Assembly (NCBI GenBank): GCA_020544305.1
Contig: CP058667.1
Coordinates: 1,426,001-1,490,000, forward strand
DNA: 64,000 nucleotides
DNA from: Staphylococcus taiwanensis
GTDB taxonomy: Bacteria; Bacillota; Bacilli; Staphylococcales; Staphylococcaceae
Reading direction: 5' to 3'
Shown here piece after piece: positions 45,823 through 57,394 of this stretch. Under the pieces are notes generated by a model that worked only from the letters and a program-made list of their open reading frames with translations, was not told where the DNA came from and made no database searches. How positions within the stretch are numbered: position 1 is the stretch's first letter; each line of letters begins with the position of its first letter. The translations under genes were made by a program, and so were the position numbers.

Positions 45823-46899
45823 TTATCTATACTCCTTTATGAGAGAATCATGATTCATCGCACTAAGTTGTTCTGAGTTAGCGCCTACACCTTTGAATGT
45901 ATATTCATCAATGCGTATATCGTTATTATATAATATCACTTCATCTTGTGCATCGACTTCATCATCAACTTCGACAAACATATGACTCATCATCAAAGTA
46001 CGTATGGGATAACGTTTACCATTAATTAACGCTTCATGTTTAGCTCTTGATTTAAGAATGCCATCACCATAACCGATGTCTACAACTGCTAATCGTGTGT
46101 GATCACGAGTCGCTTCAAATGCGAAACTATAACCACAATAATCTCCTGCATTCACTTCACGCACTTGAATGACATTACCTTTAACAGTCAGTGATTGCTT
46201 AATACTATTTTCATCTAATAGACTATAAGGACGAGAACCATATAAAGCAATGCCTACACGCGCATGGGTATGATGTGGTAGAAGTATTTGACCTTCTCGA
46301 TAATAACTTGCACTATTTTGCGCATGAATGAAATCAAATTGATAACCATCTTTTAACAATGCATTCACCACATTTATCCAAGCCTCTCGTTCTACACCAT
46401 ACTCTGGAACATCAAATTCATCTGCGTAACCAAAGTGTGTCGATAAGCCACTAATAATCATTTTGTCTTCATTTGAGTTATTATGATGATCGTTGAGTAC
46501 TTCTTTAATTTCTTCTAATGTTTTAAATCCAGAACGATGAAGTAAGTTTTCAAATTCTAAATGTACTTTGATACCACTTAAATCATTCTTATATTTATAA
46601 TAATAGGCTAATGACGGTAGTGTCATTTGAATTTGATAATGTCTTACTTTTTCAAAATCATAAACAGCGTTCATCAAGAAAATAGTGGCATCAGGTGCTA
46701 TTTCTCGTACTTTAATGGCTTCTTTTAAAGAGGTAGTACTGAAAGTATTAATTCCAGCTTTTAAGAAAGAAGTAACAGCAAACTCCAAACCATAATGATA
46801 AGCGTTGTTCTTCACCACAGCCATAATTGAATTATCATTTTTAACTTGAATAGCATTTTGTAAAAACGCTTCTTTATCGACGGACCATATTGCTGTCAA
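45823..46899 (-). CDS. Alanine racemase family protein of the lysine operon (Alr2-like, divergent)
   Basis: A 358-residue fold type III PLP protein. Seen: [11 protein letters not shown] with PLP Lys30 and the fold-conserved HxRSG (HRSGF) and THFGYAD. It departs from ordinary alanine racemase in places: the catalytic Tyr segment reads CGYSFAF (257) rather than xGYGRT, the Arg of GYADGxxR is Lys283 in GYGDGILK, and GRVCMDQ is replaced by TLMMSHM (301-307). S. aureus has a second alr in the same operon. Because the operon has no dapF, this protein may act on another amino acid such as DAP; that is inference. Confidence 0.85.
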   Translation of the reverse strand: MTAIWSVDKEAFLQNAIQVKNDNSIMAVVKNNAYHYGLEFAVTSFLKAGINTFSTTSLKEAIKVREIAPDATIFLMNAVYDFEKVRHYQIQMTLPSLAYYYKYKNDLSGIKVHLEFENLLHRSGFKTLEEIKEVLNDHHNNSNEDKMIISGLSTHFGYADEFDVPEYGVEREAWINVVNALLKDGYQFDFIHAQNSASYYREGQILLPHHTHARVGIALYGSRPYSLLDENSIKQSLTVKGNVIQVREVNAGDYCGYSFAFEATRDHTRLAVVDIGYGDGILKSRAKHEALINGKRYPIRTLMMSHMFVEVDDEVDAQDEVILYNNDIRIDEYTFKGVGANSEQLSAMNHDSLIKEYR

Positions 46900-46905
46900 T
46901 GTGAA

Positions 46906-48057
46906 TTACTCCTCTCCATAATGCATTAATAATTGTTCATAATAATTTGCCACATAGATTAATACTTTTTCATCAAAATTAAGATGAGACGTATGAAGTC
47001 CAGTTACAAAACCTTTGTCTTCATTTCGTGTACCTACAAATGCAAAGTAAGCAGGCGCAAGTTGTTGGCCATAGAAACTAAAGTCTTCACCAAATAAGAA
47101 TGGTAGGGGTTTATCTATTACTTCTAAATTCGCAGCATTAATTGCTTGTTCTACACTTGCACGTAGTTTAGGACTATTCATCGTAGGTGGATAGCCTTCT
47201 TCAAATTTCACTTCACAATCCACATTAAATAATAAGCTTACACTTTCAGCAATTTTATGCATTTGAGTTTTAACTACATTCAAATCATTTGGATCATACG
47301 TTCTAATTGTACCTTCTAAATATCCGTGGCTAGCTACTGTATTTATAGCTTCACCGGCCTCGAAATGGCCCATATGAACAATATTACGTTTTAAACCATT
47401 AAGATGATACTGTTGAATTTGACCAACTTGATTTAACACAAGTAACATAGCTTCACCACAAGAGTGACCTTGTTCTTTATCTGCGACATGACTTGATAAT
47501 CCTTTTAAAAAGAAACGATATTCAGTGGCACTAGCTGTAATTTCTTCATCACGAATAACAACTTGTCCTTCATCTGCAAAAGGGTTTACGTGAACGCCAA
47601 ACACAGCTTCAATAGGATAGTTATTAAAAGCACCAGCTTTGATTAGACGATTGGCACCGCCCCCAGTTTCTTCGGCAGGTTGGAAGATAAAAACAACATT
47701 GTGTGGCAGTGTTCCTTTATCAAACATTTCCTTGCATCGTTTAACAAATAGCATGAGTGCCGTCGTATGTCCGTCGTGACCACATGCGTGCATAACATTG
47801 TCCGTTTGGCTTCGATATTCCACTTCGTTCTCTTCGAAAATAGGCAACGCATCAATATCTGCACGAAAAGCAATTGTATGATCGCTATTTCCTTTTAAGT
47901 AAGCAATTGCACCAGTTTCAAGAGGGCGCTCGTATGATATGCCTAATTCATCAAGAAACTGTGTAATATACTTTGTAGTTTCAAATTCATGTAAACTTAA
48001 TTCCGGATGTTGATGTAAATGTCTTCTATGTTTAGTTACAAACTCTAATTCACTCAT
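46906..48057 (-). CDS. M20 family amidohydrolase, probable N-acetyldiaminopimelate deacetylase
   Basis: Metallopeptidase-fold enzyme of 383 residues thought to remove the acetyl group from N-acetyl-LL-DAP in the acetylase branch of lysine synthesis (like Bacillus YkuR/DapL; called hipO in older S. aureus work). Seen: [73 protein letters not shown], and GEDFSFYGQ with late metal ligands. Six bases before the alr-like gene. A 276-base gap with hairpins separates it from dapD upstream. Confidence 0.9.
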   Translation of the reverse strand: MSELEFVTKHRRHLHQHPELSLHEFETTKYITQFLDELGISYERPLETGAIAYLKGNSDHTIAFRADIDALPIFEENEVEYRSQTDNVMHACGHDGHTTALMLFVKRCKEMFDKGTLPHNVVFIFQPAEETGGGANRLIKAGAFNNYPIEAVFGVHVNPFADEGQVVIRDEEITASATEYRFFLKGLSSHVADKEQGHSCGEAMLLVLNQVGQIQQYHLNGLKRNIVHMGHFEAGEAINTVASHGYLEGTIRTYDPNDLNVVKTQMHKIAESVSLLFNVDCEVKFEEGYPPTMNSPKLRASVEQAINAANLEVIDKPLPFLFGEDFSFYGQQLAPAYFAFVGTRNEDKGFVTGLHTSHLNFDEKVLIYVANYYEQLLMHYGEE

Positions 48058-48219
48058 CGTATCAGTCCTTTGTTAACTTTTATTATCTTCTTATTAATAT
48101 TGTAACTTATTTCATCTTTCTATGTATGAGCTGACTTTAATTTAAAATATTGTTCCCATTTGAGGGTGAAAGGGTAGAATGATTCATTATTCTAGAACTA
48201 GACCACCGTAAATAACTAA

Positions 48220-48285
48220 AACTGAGAAGAGCTTGTATTAAGCGCCTTCTCAGTTCAGTCAGCTACAGTGAAATGGCAGTGTAGC
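48220..48285. repeat. Two-hairpin intergenic repeat, copy 2
   Basis: ACTGAGAAG...CTTCTCAGT followed by GCTACAGTG...CAGTGTAGC. The part 48246-48266 closely resembles 30262-30282, with the same order of two hairpins. Confidence 0.5.
48221..48254 (-). terminator. Hairpin inside the lysine operon (attenuator or processing site)
   Basis: On the minus strand ACTGAGAAG (48254-48246) pairs with CTTCTCAGT (48229-48221) and is followed by TTTTAGTT. It sits between dapD and the M20 gene, so it may reduce transcript of the last three genes. Confidence 0.6.
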
Positions 48286-48333
48286 TATATAATAGTAAGT
48301 TTCGTCACAGCCACTTATTAAATACGCATATCA

Positions 48334-49053
48334 TTAGTCATTTAATTTTCTTAATGCTGAAATAATTTCACGTTTAGAATCTTCAACTTCCGAAGTTTGT
48401 TTAATAACTTTAGCTGGCGTACCTGCAACGACAGCACCTGCTGGCACATCTTGAGTAACAATCGCGCCCGCTGCGACAATCGCACCTTCACCAACATGCA
48501 CACCTTCAAGAATGACTGCGTTGGCACCAATTAGTACATTATCATCAATAACTACAGGAGAGGCACTAGGGGGCTCAATCACACCTGCTAAAACAGCACC
48601 GGCACCCACATGTACATTCTTACCAGTTGTAGCACGACCACCTAAAGTCGCATTCATATCAATCATTGTACCTTCACCAACAACAGCACCAATGTTAATT
48701 GTTGCACCCATCATGACAACAGCACCATCTTCAATAATTGCTTGTTCACGAATAAATGCGCCTGGTTCAATTCGTGCATTTGTATTAGTTAAATCTTTAA
48801 GTGGAATGGCAGAATTACGACGATCCATTTCAATTTCAAGTTCAGTTATCGCATTTTGATTTGCTTCATAGAAGGGTTTCCAATCATCTGCTTCACAAAA
48901 TATAACTTTAGATTCTTCAGAACCAAATACTTTGAAAGTGTCTGGGAATGTAACACCATCAAAATGTCCATTAACATATACTTTTAAAGGTGTTGATTTT
49001 TTCGCATCACTAATATATTGGATGATCTCTTCAGCTGATAAGTGTTGTACCAT
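48334..49053 (-). CDS. dapD: Tetrahydrodipicolinate N-acetyltransferase
   Basis: Hexapeptide-repeat transferase (239 residues) that acetylates tetrahydrodipicolinate. The N-acetyl branch is called dapH in some databases; dapD is the usual staphylococcal name. Seen: an N-terminal alpha domain ([23 protein letters not shown]), then left-handed beta-helix hexads: [70 protein letters not shown]. Trimeric in relatives. AGGAGAGAC before the ATG. The acetyl branch agrees with the M20 deacetylase downstream; the aminotransferase step has no gene here. Confidence 0.95.
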   Translation of the reverse strand: MVQHLSAEEIIQYISDAKKSTPLKVYVNGHFDGVTFPDTFKVFGSEESKVIFCEADDWKPFYEANQNAITELEIEMDRRNSAIPLKDLTNTNARIEPGAFIREQAIIEDGAVVMMGATINIGAVVGEGTMIDMNATLGGRATTGKNVHVGAGAVLAGVIEPPSASPVVIDDNVLIGANAVILEGVHVGEGAIVAAGAIVTQDVPAGAVVAGTPAKVIKQTSEVEDSKREIISALRKLND

Positions 49054-49094
49054 AATTTAAGTCTCTCCTTATTAATAGATAGAAATTTTCTAAT

Positions 49095-49819
49095 TTATAA
49101 ATTATCAAATGTATAATAACCATTTGATTGGTTAAGTAATTTCTCAGCAGCAGTGATTGCTCCATTAGCGAAAATATCTTTTGACTGTGCTTTATGAGAA
49201 ATAGTTATTGTTTCATCTGTACCTGCAAATAGTACATCATGTTCACCGACGATTGTTCCACCTCGAACGGAATGAATTCCAACTTCGTCTTTAGTGCGTT
49301 GTTCAGTGCGGTCATGTCTGTCATATACTGGTGTAATATTCTGGCGTAATTCTTTAATGACATCATATAATTTAACAAGTGTTCCACTTGGCGCATCTAC
49401 TTTTTTATTATGATGTGCTTCAGTCAACTCAATATCAAAATCTTGTAGAAGTGGAACAGCCGCTTCTAAAATTTTAGTTAAAGCATGTACACCATAACTC
49501 ATATTTGCACTAAAGAAGACAGGCATTTCGCGATCTAATTCATTTAATTTTTCAATCAATTTATCTTTTTCACCAGTTGTAGCTATAACTAATGGCAACT
49601 TGAAATCTTCGTCAAGTAATGGGAACAACAAATTAGGATTAGAGAAATCAATCGCCACATCCGCTTCACTTTGTGCATCTGCAATGTGATCAAAGTGGGG
49701 ATAGGGTGTTGCTTCTTTATGTTCCGGTTCAATTACACCAATGATTTCATGTCCTTTTTCTTCCGCCAGACGAGCAACACGTTGGTTCATTGCACCATAA
49801 CCAATTAATAAAATCTTCA

Positions 49820-49820
<1 letters not shown>
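49095..49820 (-). CDS. dapB: 4-hydroxy-tetrahydrodipicolinate reductase
   Basis: NAD(P)H-dependent reductase (241 residues) of the DAP pathway. Seen: [13 protein letters not shown] nucleotide site, [38 protein letters not shown], and [17 protein letters not shown] with the catalytic His/Lys block. Its start codon overlaps the dapA stop by one base (TAATG), so translation is coupled. Confidence 0.97.
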
Positions 49821-51695
<1,875 letters not shown>

Positions 51696-51760
51696 AAAAG
51701 TCACTCCAATATCTTTTGTTTGAATTTTAAAAAAATTATTTATAAATAGCATATTGATTT

Positions 51761-52963
51761 TTAAATATCAAATGCATCGTATAATACTTCAACTGCTTTT
51801 TCTCCATTATTAGCATCAATCACATATGAAATACTAATTTCAGATGTTGTAGTTTGATAGAATGGAATATTTGAATTAATCAATGTAATAAAAGCCTTTG
51901 ATGCAACGCCTGACATGTCTCTCATACCAGAACCAATGAGCGAAATTTTAACGTATTCTTCATTAAGTTTATAATCCAATGCCTCAAATGTAGAAGATAG
52001 ATTACTTAAAATTGTTGAAATTTGATGCACATCGCTGTCTTTAATTGAGAATGATAATTGCAAGCCTTCAACATTTACAATTTGTGATATCATATCCACA
52101 TTTACCGATCCTTCTTCTAATGCTGTAAACAACTGAGTTAAAAGACGATTATCAGGTAGGGGATAACTTATTGTCACGTGCATCATATGCTTATCTAATG
52201 CTACACCTGTTACAGCTTTTTTCTCTAATAAATCTGTTCTTGACATAATCCATGTTCCTTTCACATTTGATAAAGTTCTACCGAGATACAGTGGTATATC
52301 ATAATTTTTAGCGAGCTCTACACTTCGAGTTTCAAGAACGCCTGCGCCTAGTGCACTCATTTCCATCATTTCTTCATAAGATACATAATCTAAACGCTTT
52401 GCCTTGCTTAATATTCGAGGGTCAGTGGCATAAACGCCATCAACATCAGTGTAAATTTCGCACGGAATTTGATTACTTGCAGCAATTGCAACTGCCGTCG
52501 TATCTGAACCTCCACGTCCTAACGTTGTAAGTTCAAATGCATCATTAATACCTTGGAAGCCAGCGACGACTAATACATCTTTTTCAGCGAATGCTTTATC
52601 AAACGTTTCAGGATTGATTTCAGCAATTTTACTTTTTAAATGATGCCCAATTGTTTTAATTCCAGCTTGATAACCAGTCATGGCTCTAGCACTAACTCCG
52701 ATATCATTTAATACCATGGATAGGTACGATACCGTTTGTTGTTCACCAGTAGTTAAAAGTAGGGCAAGTTCTTCATCTTTTGGTGTTGTGGTAAGATTTG
52801 ATACATTTTCCATTAATCGATCTGTTGTTTTACCCATAGCACTAACAACAACGATTAATTGTTCACCGTCATCCACACGGTTTTTAAGCATTTCTGCAAT
52901 ATTTTTTATTTTTGTAAAATCAGCGACGGATGAACCACCGAACTTTAAAACACTTCGTTTCAA
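51761..52963 (-). CDS. lysC: Aspartate kinase
   Basis: First enzyme of the aspartate family pathway; 400 residues. Seen: KRSVLKFGGSSVADFTKIKN (ATP/aspartate site), ALLLTTGEQQTVSYLSM, VVAGFQGIN, TTLGRGGSDTTAVAIAA, YTDVDGVYATDPRI, then two ACT domains (from about residue 260) for effector binding. An upstream in-frame extension exists, but the strong TAGGAGGTAA points to a TTG start at 52963 (MKRSVLKFGG). First gene of the operon, directly after the lysine riboswitch and terminator. Confidence 0.95.
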   Translation of the reverse strand: MKRSVLKFGGSSVADFTKIKNIAEMLKNRVDDGEQLIVVVSAMGKTTDRLMENVSNLTTTPKDEELALLLTTGEQQTVSYLSMVLNDIGVSARAMTGYQAGIKTIGHHLKSKIAEINPETFDKAFAEKDVLVVAGFQGINDAFELTTLGRGGSDTTAVAIAASNQIPCEIYTDVDGVYATDPRILSKAKRLDYVSYEEMMEMSALGAGVLETRSVELAKNYDIPLYLGRTLSNVKGTWIMSRTDLLEKKAVTGVALDKHMMHVTISYPLPDNRLLTQLFTALEEGSVNVDMISQIVNVEGLQLSFSIKDSDVHQISTILSNLSSTFEALDYKLNEEYVKISLIGSGMRDMSGVASKAFITLINSNIPFYQTTTSEISISYVIDANNGEKAVEVLYDAFDI

Positions 52964-53000
52964 AACTTTACCTCCTAAAATGTAGGGAGGCACACGCTAT

Positions 53001-53237
53001 AAAAAAAGAACAAGTTCGGAATGTGCGAACTTGCTCATAATTTATATACAAGTGATGCACTCCATTATTAAATAATAATGACAAACTTTCAGCTCTTAAC
53101 CATAAAGTCCAACGAATGTTATCTGCGATTATCATCCGTTTCGGCATCTCACCCTTTCTATATTAGCCGTTGCAGACGGTATATCTAATATATACTCATG
53201 ATTGATGCGCCTCATCAATTTCTTATTCAATTGCTAT
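53001..53237 (-). promoter_or_regulatory. Lysine riboswitch (L box) with intrinsic terminator
   Basis: Minus-strand leader of lysC. Conserved L-box blocks: GATGAGGCGCATCAATCATGAGTA-like P1/P2 start (about 53218-53195), AAGGGTGAGATGCCGAAACG (about 53155-53136), AAGAGCTGAAAG, and GGAGTGCATCACTTG closing P1 (about 53067-53053). Downstream, GAGCAAGTTCG pairs with CGAACTTGTTC followed by seven T (53036-53001), the terminator. Lysine binding would favour the terminator and shut off the DAP/lysine operon. Confidence 0.92.
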
Positions 53238-53244
53238 GTTTTAC

Positions 53245-53273
53245 ATTATACATAAGGCAATTGTGTCTGTAAA
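53245..53273 (-). promoter_or_regulatory. Promoter of the lysine operon
   Basis: Minus strand: -35 TTTACA (53273-53268), 17-base spacer, -10 TATAAT (53250-53245). Start expected near 53238, at the 5' edge of the L box. Confidence 0.85.
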
Positions 53274-53411
53274 CCGATAATTGTGATTTTTTGAAATAGA
53301 CTGAAAAATTAAAAGTTTTTTTACCATATGATTGTAAAGATATATTAAAAAGCGTAAATGAACATTGAGTTAATGTATGTGTACTTACGAATTCTACTCA
53401 ATGTTAGATGT

Positions 53412-53450
53412 AAAAAACGCACTCCCTCATTTTATAATAGGGAAGTGCGT
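53412..53450 (-). terminator. Terminator of the ABC-F gene
   Basis: Minus strand ACGCACTTCCCT (53450-53439) pairs with AGGGAGTGCGT (53427-53417) with a bulge, followed by TTTTTT. It starts 16 bases after the stop. Confidence 0.88.
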
Positions 53451-53465
53451 AAAGAAGGATTTGAA

Positions 53466-55070
53466 TTATTTTTGTAATACACCAATTTCTTGTAAATATT
53501 CTTCATATGGTACTTCTTTCGATAATCCACCTTTAGGATTTAAATCAATGACACGATTTGCAATGGTATTGATAAATTCAAAGTCATATGAAGTGAAGAT
53601 CATAGAACCTTTAAATGATGCTAAGCCATCATTAACTGCAGTGATACTCTCTAAATCTAAGTGATTTGTTGGTTCATCAAGTAATAATACATTCGCACTA
53701 GAAAGCATCATTTTACTTAACATACAACGTACTTTCTCACCACCTGATAACACGCTTGCTTTTTTCTTAACTTCTTCACCACTAAATAACATACGACCTA
53801 AGAAGCCTCGTAAGAAAGTCTCAGTTTGTTCATCTTCTGGTGCATACTGACGTAACCAATCCACTAGATTCATATCTACACCTTCGAAGAATTCTGAATT
53901 ATCTTTAGGGAAGTAACTTAGAGATGTTGTAACTCCCCATTTAAATGTTCCTTCATCAGGTTCCATTTCACCAGCTAGAATTTTTAATAATGTCGTTTTC
54001 GCAATCTCACTATCTCCAATTAAAATTGCTTTATCATTAGGATTCATCGTAAATGAAATATTGTCTAATACTTTTTCGCCATCGATTGTTTTAGAAAGTC
54101 CTTCGACTGATAATAAATCATTACCAATCTCACGTTCAGGTGTGAATTTAACATATGGATAACGTCTTGATGAAGGTTGAATATCATCTAATTCGATTTT
54201 CTCTAATTGTTTCTTACGACTTGTTGCTTGTTTTGATTTAGAAGCATTAGCAGAGAAACGAGCGATAAAGTCTTGTAACTCTTTCATTTTTTCTTCTTTT
54301 TTCTTGTTTTGTTCTTGAGCCATTTTTTGAGCTAATTGACTAGATTGATACCAGAAATCATAGTTACCAACGTACAGTTTAATCTTACCGAAGTCTAAAT
54401 CGGCAATATGTGTACATACATTGTTGAGGAAATGACGGTCATGGGATACTACGATTACAGTATTATCAAAGTTAATTAAAAAGTCTTCAAGCCAACTAAT
54501 CGCTGGAATATCTAAACCATTGGTAGGTTCGTCTAGTAATAATACGTCTGGATCACCGAATAAACTTTGTGCTAATAACACTTTAACTTTTTGATTGTTT
54601 TCCAATTCAGACATTAATTTATCTTGTAAATCTGTTGAAATACCTAGACCTGAAAGTAGGGAAGCTGCATCTGCTTCGGCATTCCAGCCATTCATTTCTG
54701 CAAATTCACCCTCTAATTCAGCAGCACGAATACCATCTTCATCACTGAAATCTGGTTTCATATAGATTTCATCTTTTTCTTTCATTACTTCATATAAGCG
54801 TTCGTGACCTTTAATCACAACATCTAATACACGTTCGTCTTCATAGGCAAAGTGGTCTTGTTTTAGGACAGCTAAACGTTCATCTTTCCCCATTGAAACA
54901 TGGCCAGTTTGAGAATCAATTTCTCCAGATAAAATTTTTAAGAATGTTGATTTACCAGCACCGTTCGCACCAATAAGACCATAACAATTACCTTCTGTAA
55001 ATTTAATATTTACATCTTCAAATAGTTTGCGATCACCAAATCGTAAACTTACATCAGTTACTTGTAACAT
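53466..55070 (-). CDS. ABC-F family ATPase (YkpA/YbiT type)
   Basis: Cytoplasmic ribosome-associated ATPase of 534 residues with two ABC domains and no membrane helices. Seen: first Walker A GANGAGKST, Walker B VLLLDEPTNGLD, SHDRHF switch; inter-domain linker with AQEQNKKKEEKMKELQDF (P-site tRNA interaction motif); second domain with LSGGEKVRC and LLLDEPTNHLD. Unusual as in YkpA relatives: the first signature is degenerate (SELENNQKVKV), the second Walker A lacks Gly (GDSEIAKTT), and the second switch His is Tyr (TSYDFEF). A translation-factor role is likely; it does not resemble the Vga/Lsa antibiotic-resistance types. Confidence 0.92.
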   Translation of the reverse strand: MLQVTDVSLRFGDRKLFEDVNIKFTEGNCYGLIGANGAGKSTFLKILSGEIDSQTGHVSMGKDERLAVLKQDHFAYEDERVLDVVIKGHERLYEVMKEKDEIYMKPDFSDEDGIRAAELEGEFAEMNGWNAEADAASLLSGLGISTDLQDKLMSELENNQKVKVLLAQSLFGDPDVLLLDEPTNGLDIPAISWLEDFLINFDNTVIVVSHDRHFLNNVCTHIADLDFGKIKLYVGNYDFWYQSSQLAQKMAQEQNKKKEEKMKELQDFIARFSANASKSKQATSRKKQLEKIELDDIQPSSRRYPYVKFTPEREIGNDLLSVEGLSKTIDGEKVLDNISFTMNPNDKAILIGDSEIAKTTLLKILAGEMEPDEGTFKWGVTTSLSYFPKDNSEFFEGVDMNLVDWLRQYAPEDEQTETFLRGFLGRMLFSGEEVKKKASVLSGGEKVRCMLSKMMLSSANVLLLDEPTNHLDLESITAVNDGLASFKGSMIFTSYDFEFINTIANRVIDLNPKGGLSKEVPYEEYLQEIGVLQK

Positions 55071-55223
55071 GCATTTACTCCTTTATTCATCGTTTATCTA
55101 ACGCAAAAATTATATCATATTCTCATGGTACTTTCGACCTAATGAGAACCTAAACACGTGAATGCTTGTTTTAATAAGGCATGTTATAATATGAAAGAAT
55201 ACAAACCCTTGAAGGAGAATATT

Positions 55224-56120
55224 ATGGCATTAGATAAAGATATCGTTGGTTCAATAGAATTCTTAGAAGTTGTCGGATTAGAAGGTTCTACTTATCTTTT
55301 AAAAGGACCGAATAATGAACAAGTAAAATTAAATCAATCTGAAATCAATGATGAAGACGAACTAGAAGTAGGAGAAGAATATAGTTTCTTCATATATCCA
55401 AATCGTTCAGGCGAATTATTTGCAACTCAAAATATGCCTGACATTACTAAAGATAAATACGATTTTGCAAAAGTTTTAAAAACAGATCGTGATGGTGCAC
55501 GAGTAGATGTTGGATTGCCTAGAGAAGTACTAATACCGTGGGAAGATTTACCAAAAGTTAAGTCGCTATGGCCACAAGTTGGAGATTATGTTCTTGTAAC
55601 ATTACGAATCGATAGAGAGAACCAAATGTTTGCGCGTTTAGCGAGTGAAACAATCGTAGTGAATATGTTCACGCCAGTATTAGATGATTCGAAGCAAAAT
55701 GAACTTATCAAAGCTAGACCATACCGTTTATTACGTATAGGTAGTTTCTTATTATCAGAAGACGGCTACAAAATATTTGTTCATGAATCTGAACGAAAAG
55801 AAGAACCACGTTTAGGTGAAGAAGTTGACGTACGTATTATCGGTCATAATGATAAAGGTGAATTAAATGGTTCATTTTTACCTTTAGCACACGAACGTTT
55901 AGATGATGATGGGCAAATTATCTTTGATTTATTAGTAGAATACGATGGTGAATTACCATTTTGGGATAAATCAAGTCCAGAAGCAATCAAGGAAGTATTT
56001 AACATGAGTAAAGGTTCATTTAAACGTGCAATTGGTCACCTTTATAAACAAAAAATTATTAACATCGAAACTGGTAAAATAACCCTTACTAAAAAAGGTT
56101 GGAGCCGTGTTGAAGAATAA
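55224..56120 (+). CDS. cvfB: Conserved virulence factor B (S1-domain RNA-binding protein)
   Basis: RNA-binding regulator of 298 residues; S. aureus CvfB affects agr, haemolysin and protease output. Seen: three OB/S1-like domains (about 1-65, 70-130 with GARVDVGLPREVLIPWEDLP, 140-210) and a C-terminal winged-helix (MSKGSFKRAIGHLYKQKII, IETGKITLTKKGW). Frame open from 55158, but GAAGGAGAATATT before the ATG at 55224 (MALDKDIVGS) decides the start. Divergent from the ABC-F gene; strong terminator after it. Confidence 0.94.
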   Translation: MALDKDIVGSIEFLEVVGLEGSTYLLKGPNNEQVKLNQSEINDEDELEVGEEYSFFIYPNRSGELFATQNMPDITKDKYDFAKVLKTDRDGARVDVGLPREVLIPWEDLPKVKSLWPQVGDYVLVTLRIDRENQMFARLASETIVVNMFTPVLDDSKQNELIKARPYRLLRIGSFLLSEDGYKIFVHESERKEEPRLGEEVDVRIIGHNDKGELNGSFLPLAHERLDDDGQIIFDLLVEYDGELPFWDKSSPEAIKEVFNMSKGSFKRAIGHLYKQKIINIETGKITLTKKGWSRVEE

Positions 56121-56194
56121 AATAAACGACTTACTTCTATTTAAATAGGCGTTTTCTCTTCACATAAGTATAAATAAAATAGAATGTTTCATCA

Positions 56195-56238
56195 CACCTA
56201 GCCATTAAGGTACTTCCCTTAGTGACTAGGTGTTTTTT
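56195..56238 (+). terminator. Intrinsic terminator of cvfB
   Basis: CACCTAG (56195-56201) with CTAGGTG (56226-56232) closing a longer imperfect stem (TAAGG/CCTTA inside), followed by TTTTTT. Confidence 0.9.
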
Positions 56239-56283
56239 CAATATATAGAGTTTTTTTATGAAAAGTATTTATTTTTTGTCATC

Positions 56284-56322
56284 TTAACAAAATATTTACA
56301 TTTAAACCATTTTATATTAACA
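56284..56322 (+). promoter_or_regulatory. Pho box array before pstS
   Basis: Four hexamers at exact 11-base steps: TTAACA (56284), TTTACA (56295), ACCATT (56306, degenerate), TTAACA (56317). This is the TT(A/T/C)ACA-N5 tandem repeat bound by PhoP in Bacillus and fits control of the phosphate operon. A TAATAT -10 candidate lies at 56332-56337. Confidence 0.82.
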
Positions 56323-56393
56323 AAAGGTATGTAATATAAGCATTGTAAGAAATACATATAACATTTTGGGTTATTTATTAGGAGGATATTTTA

Positions 56394-57347
56394 ATGAAAA
56401 AATGGCAATTAGTTGGTACAACTGTTTTAGGCGCTTCGGTATTATTAGGCGCATGTGGTGGTGGAAATAGCGGCGGTTCTGGATCTGGCGATGGTAAAGA
56501 TCTTAAAGGTGAAGCAAAAGGTGAAGGTTCATCTACAGTAGCACCAATCGTTGAAAAATTAAACGAAAAATGGTCTAAAGATCATCCAAATGCAACTATT
56601 TCTTCTGGTCAAGCAGGTACTGGTGCTGGTTTTGAAAAATTCATCGCTGGCGAAACTGATTTCTCTCAAGCTTCTAGACCTATTAAAGATGAAGAAAAAC
56701 AAAAATTGGAAGATAAAGGCATTAAATATAAAGAATTCAAAATTGCACAAGATGGTGTAACCGTTGCAGTTAACAAAGATAATGACTTCGTTAAAGAATT
56801 ATCTAAAGATCAATTGAAAAAAATCTACAGTGGCGAAGCTAAAACTTGGAAAGATGTAAATTCAAGCTGGCCTAACAAAGAGATTAAAGCATTCTCTCCA
56901 AACTCAAGTCACGGTACTTATGACTTCTTCGAAGAGGAAGTAATGAACAAAGGTGATATCAAAGCTGAGAAAAACGGAGACACTAACGTCATCGTTCAAT
57001 CAGTTGAGAAAAACAAACAAGGTATCGGTTACTTCGGTTATAACTTCTATGAACAAAACAAAGATAAATTAAAAGAAGTTAAAATCAAAGACGACAAAGG
57101 TAAAACTACTGAACCAACTAAGAAAACAATCAAAGACGGTTCTTACGCTTTAAGTAGACCATTATTCTTATATGTTAAAGAAAAATCATTAAAAGATAAC
57201 GATGTAATGAGACAATTCTTAAAATTCACTTTAGATGATAAAGGTAAATCTGCTGAAGATGCTGGCTATGTAGCTGCACCAAGCAAAGTTTACAAAGATG
57301 AACTTAAAGAATTAGATAAATATGATAAAAAATCAGATAAAAAATAA
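56394..57347 (+). CDS. pstS: Phosphate-binding lipoprotein PstS
   Basis: High-affinity phosphate receptor of the Pst ABC importer, lipid-anchored on the outer membrane face. Seen: 317 residues, signal peptide [21 protein letters not shown] with lipobox LGAC (Cys at 21), Gly/Ser linker, [14 protein letters not shown] phosphate loop, [27 protein letters not shown], and [20 protein letters not shown] before the ATG. It sits behind a Pho box and is separated from pstC by 180 bases with a hairpin. Confidence 0.97.
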   Translation: MKKWQLVGTTVLGASVLLGACGGGNSGGSGSGDGKDLKGEAKGEGSSTVAPIVEKLNEKWSKDHPNATISSGQAGTGAGFEKFIAGETDFSQASRPIKDEEKQKLEDKGIKYKEFKIAQDGVTVAVNKDNDFVKELSKDQLKKIYSGEAKTWKDVNSSWPNKEIKAFSPNSSHGTYDFFEEEVMNKGDIKAEKNGDTNVIVQSVEKNKQGIGYFGYNFYEQNKDKLKEVKIKDDKGKTTEPTKKTIKDGSYALSRPLFLYVKEKSLKDNDVMRQFLKFTLDDKGKSAEDAGYVAAPSKVYKDELKELDKYDKKSDKK

Positions 57348-57394
57348 TCATAATTAATATCAAAGGGTTGGGAATTATTTAAGGGGTATGACAG

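Noticed and set aside
52964..53260. T-box leader for lysC
   Set aside because: There is no GGGTGGNACCGCG antiterminator bulge; the conserved blocks are those of the L box instead.
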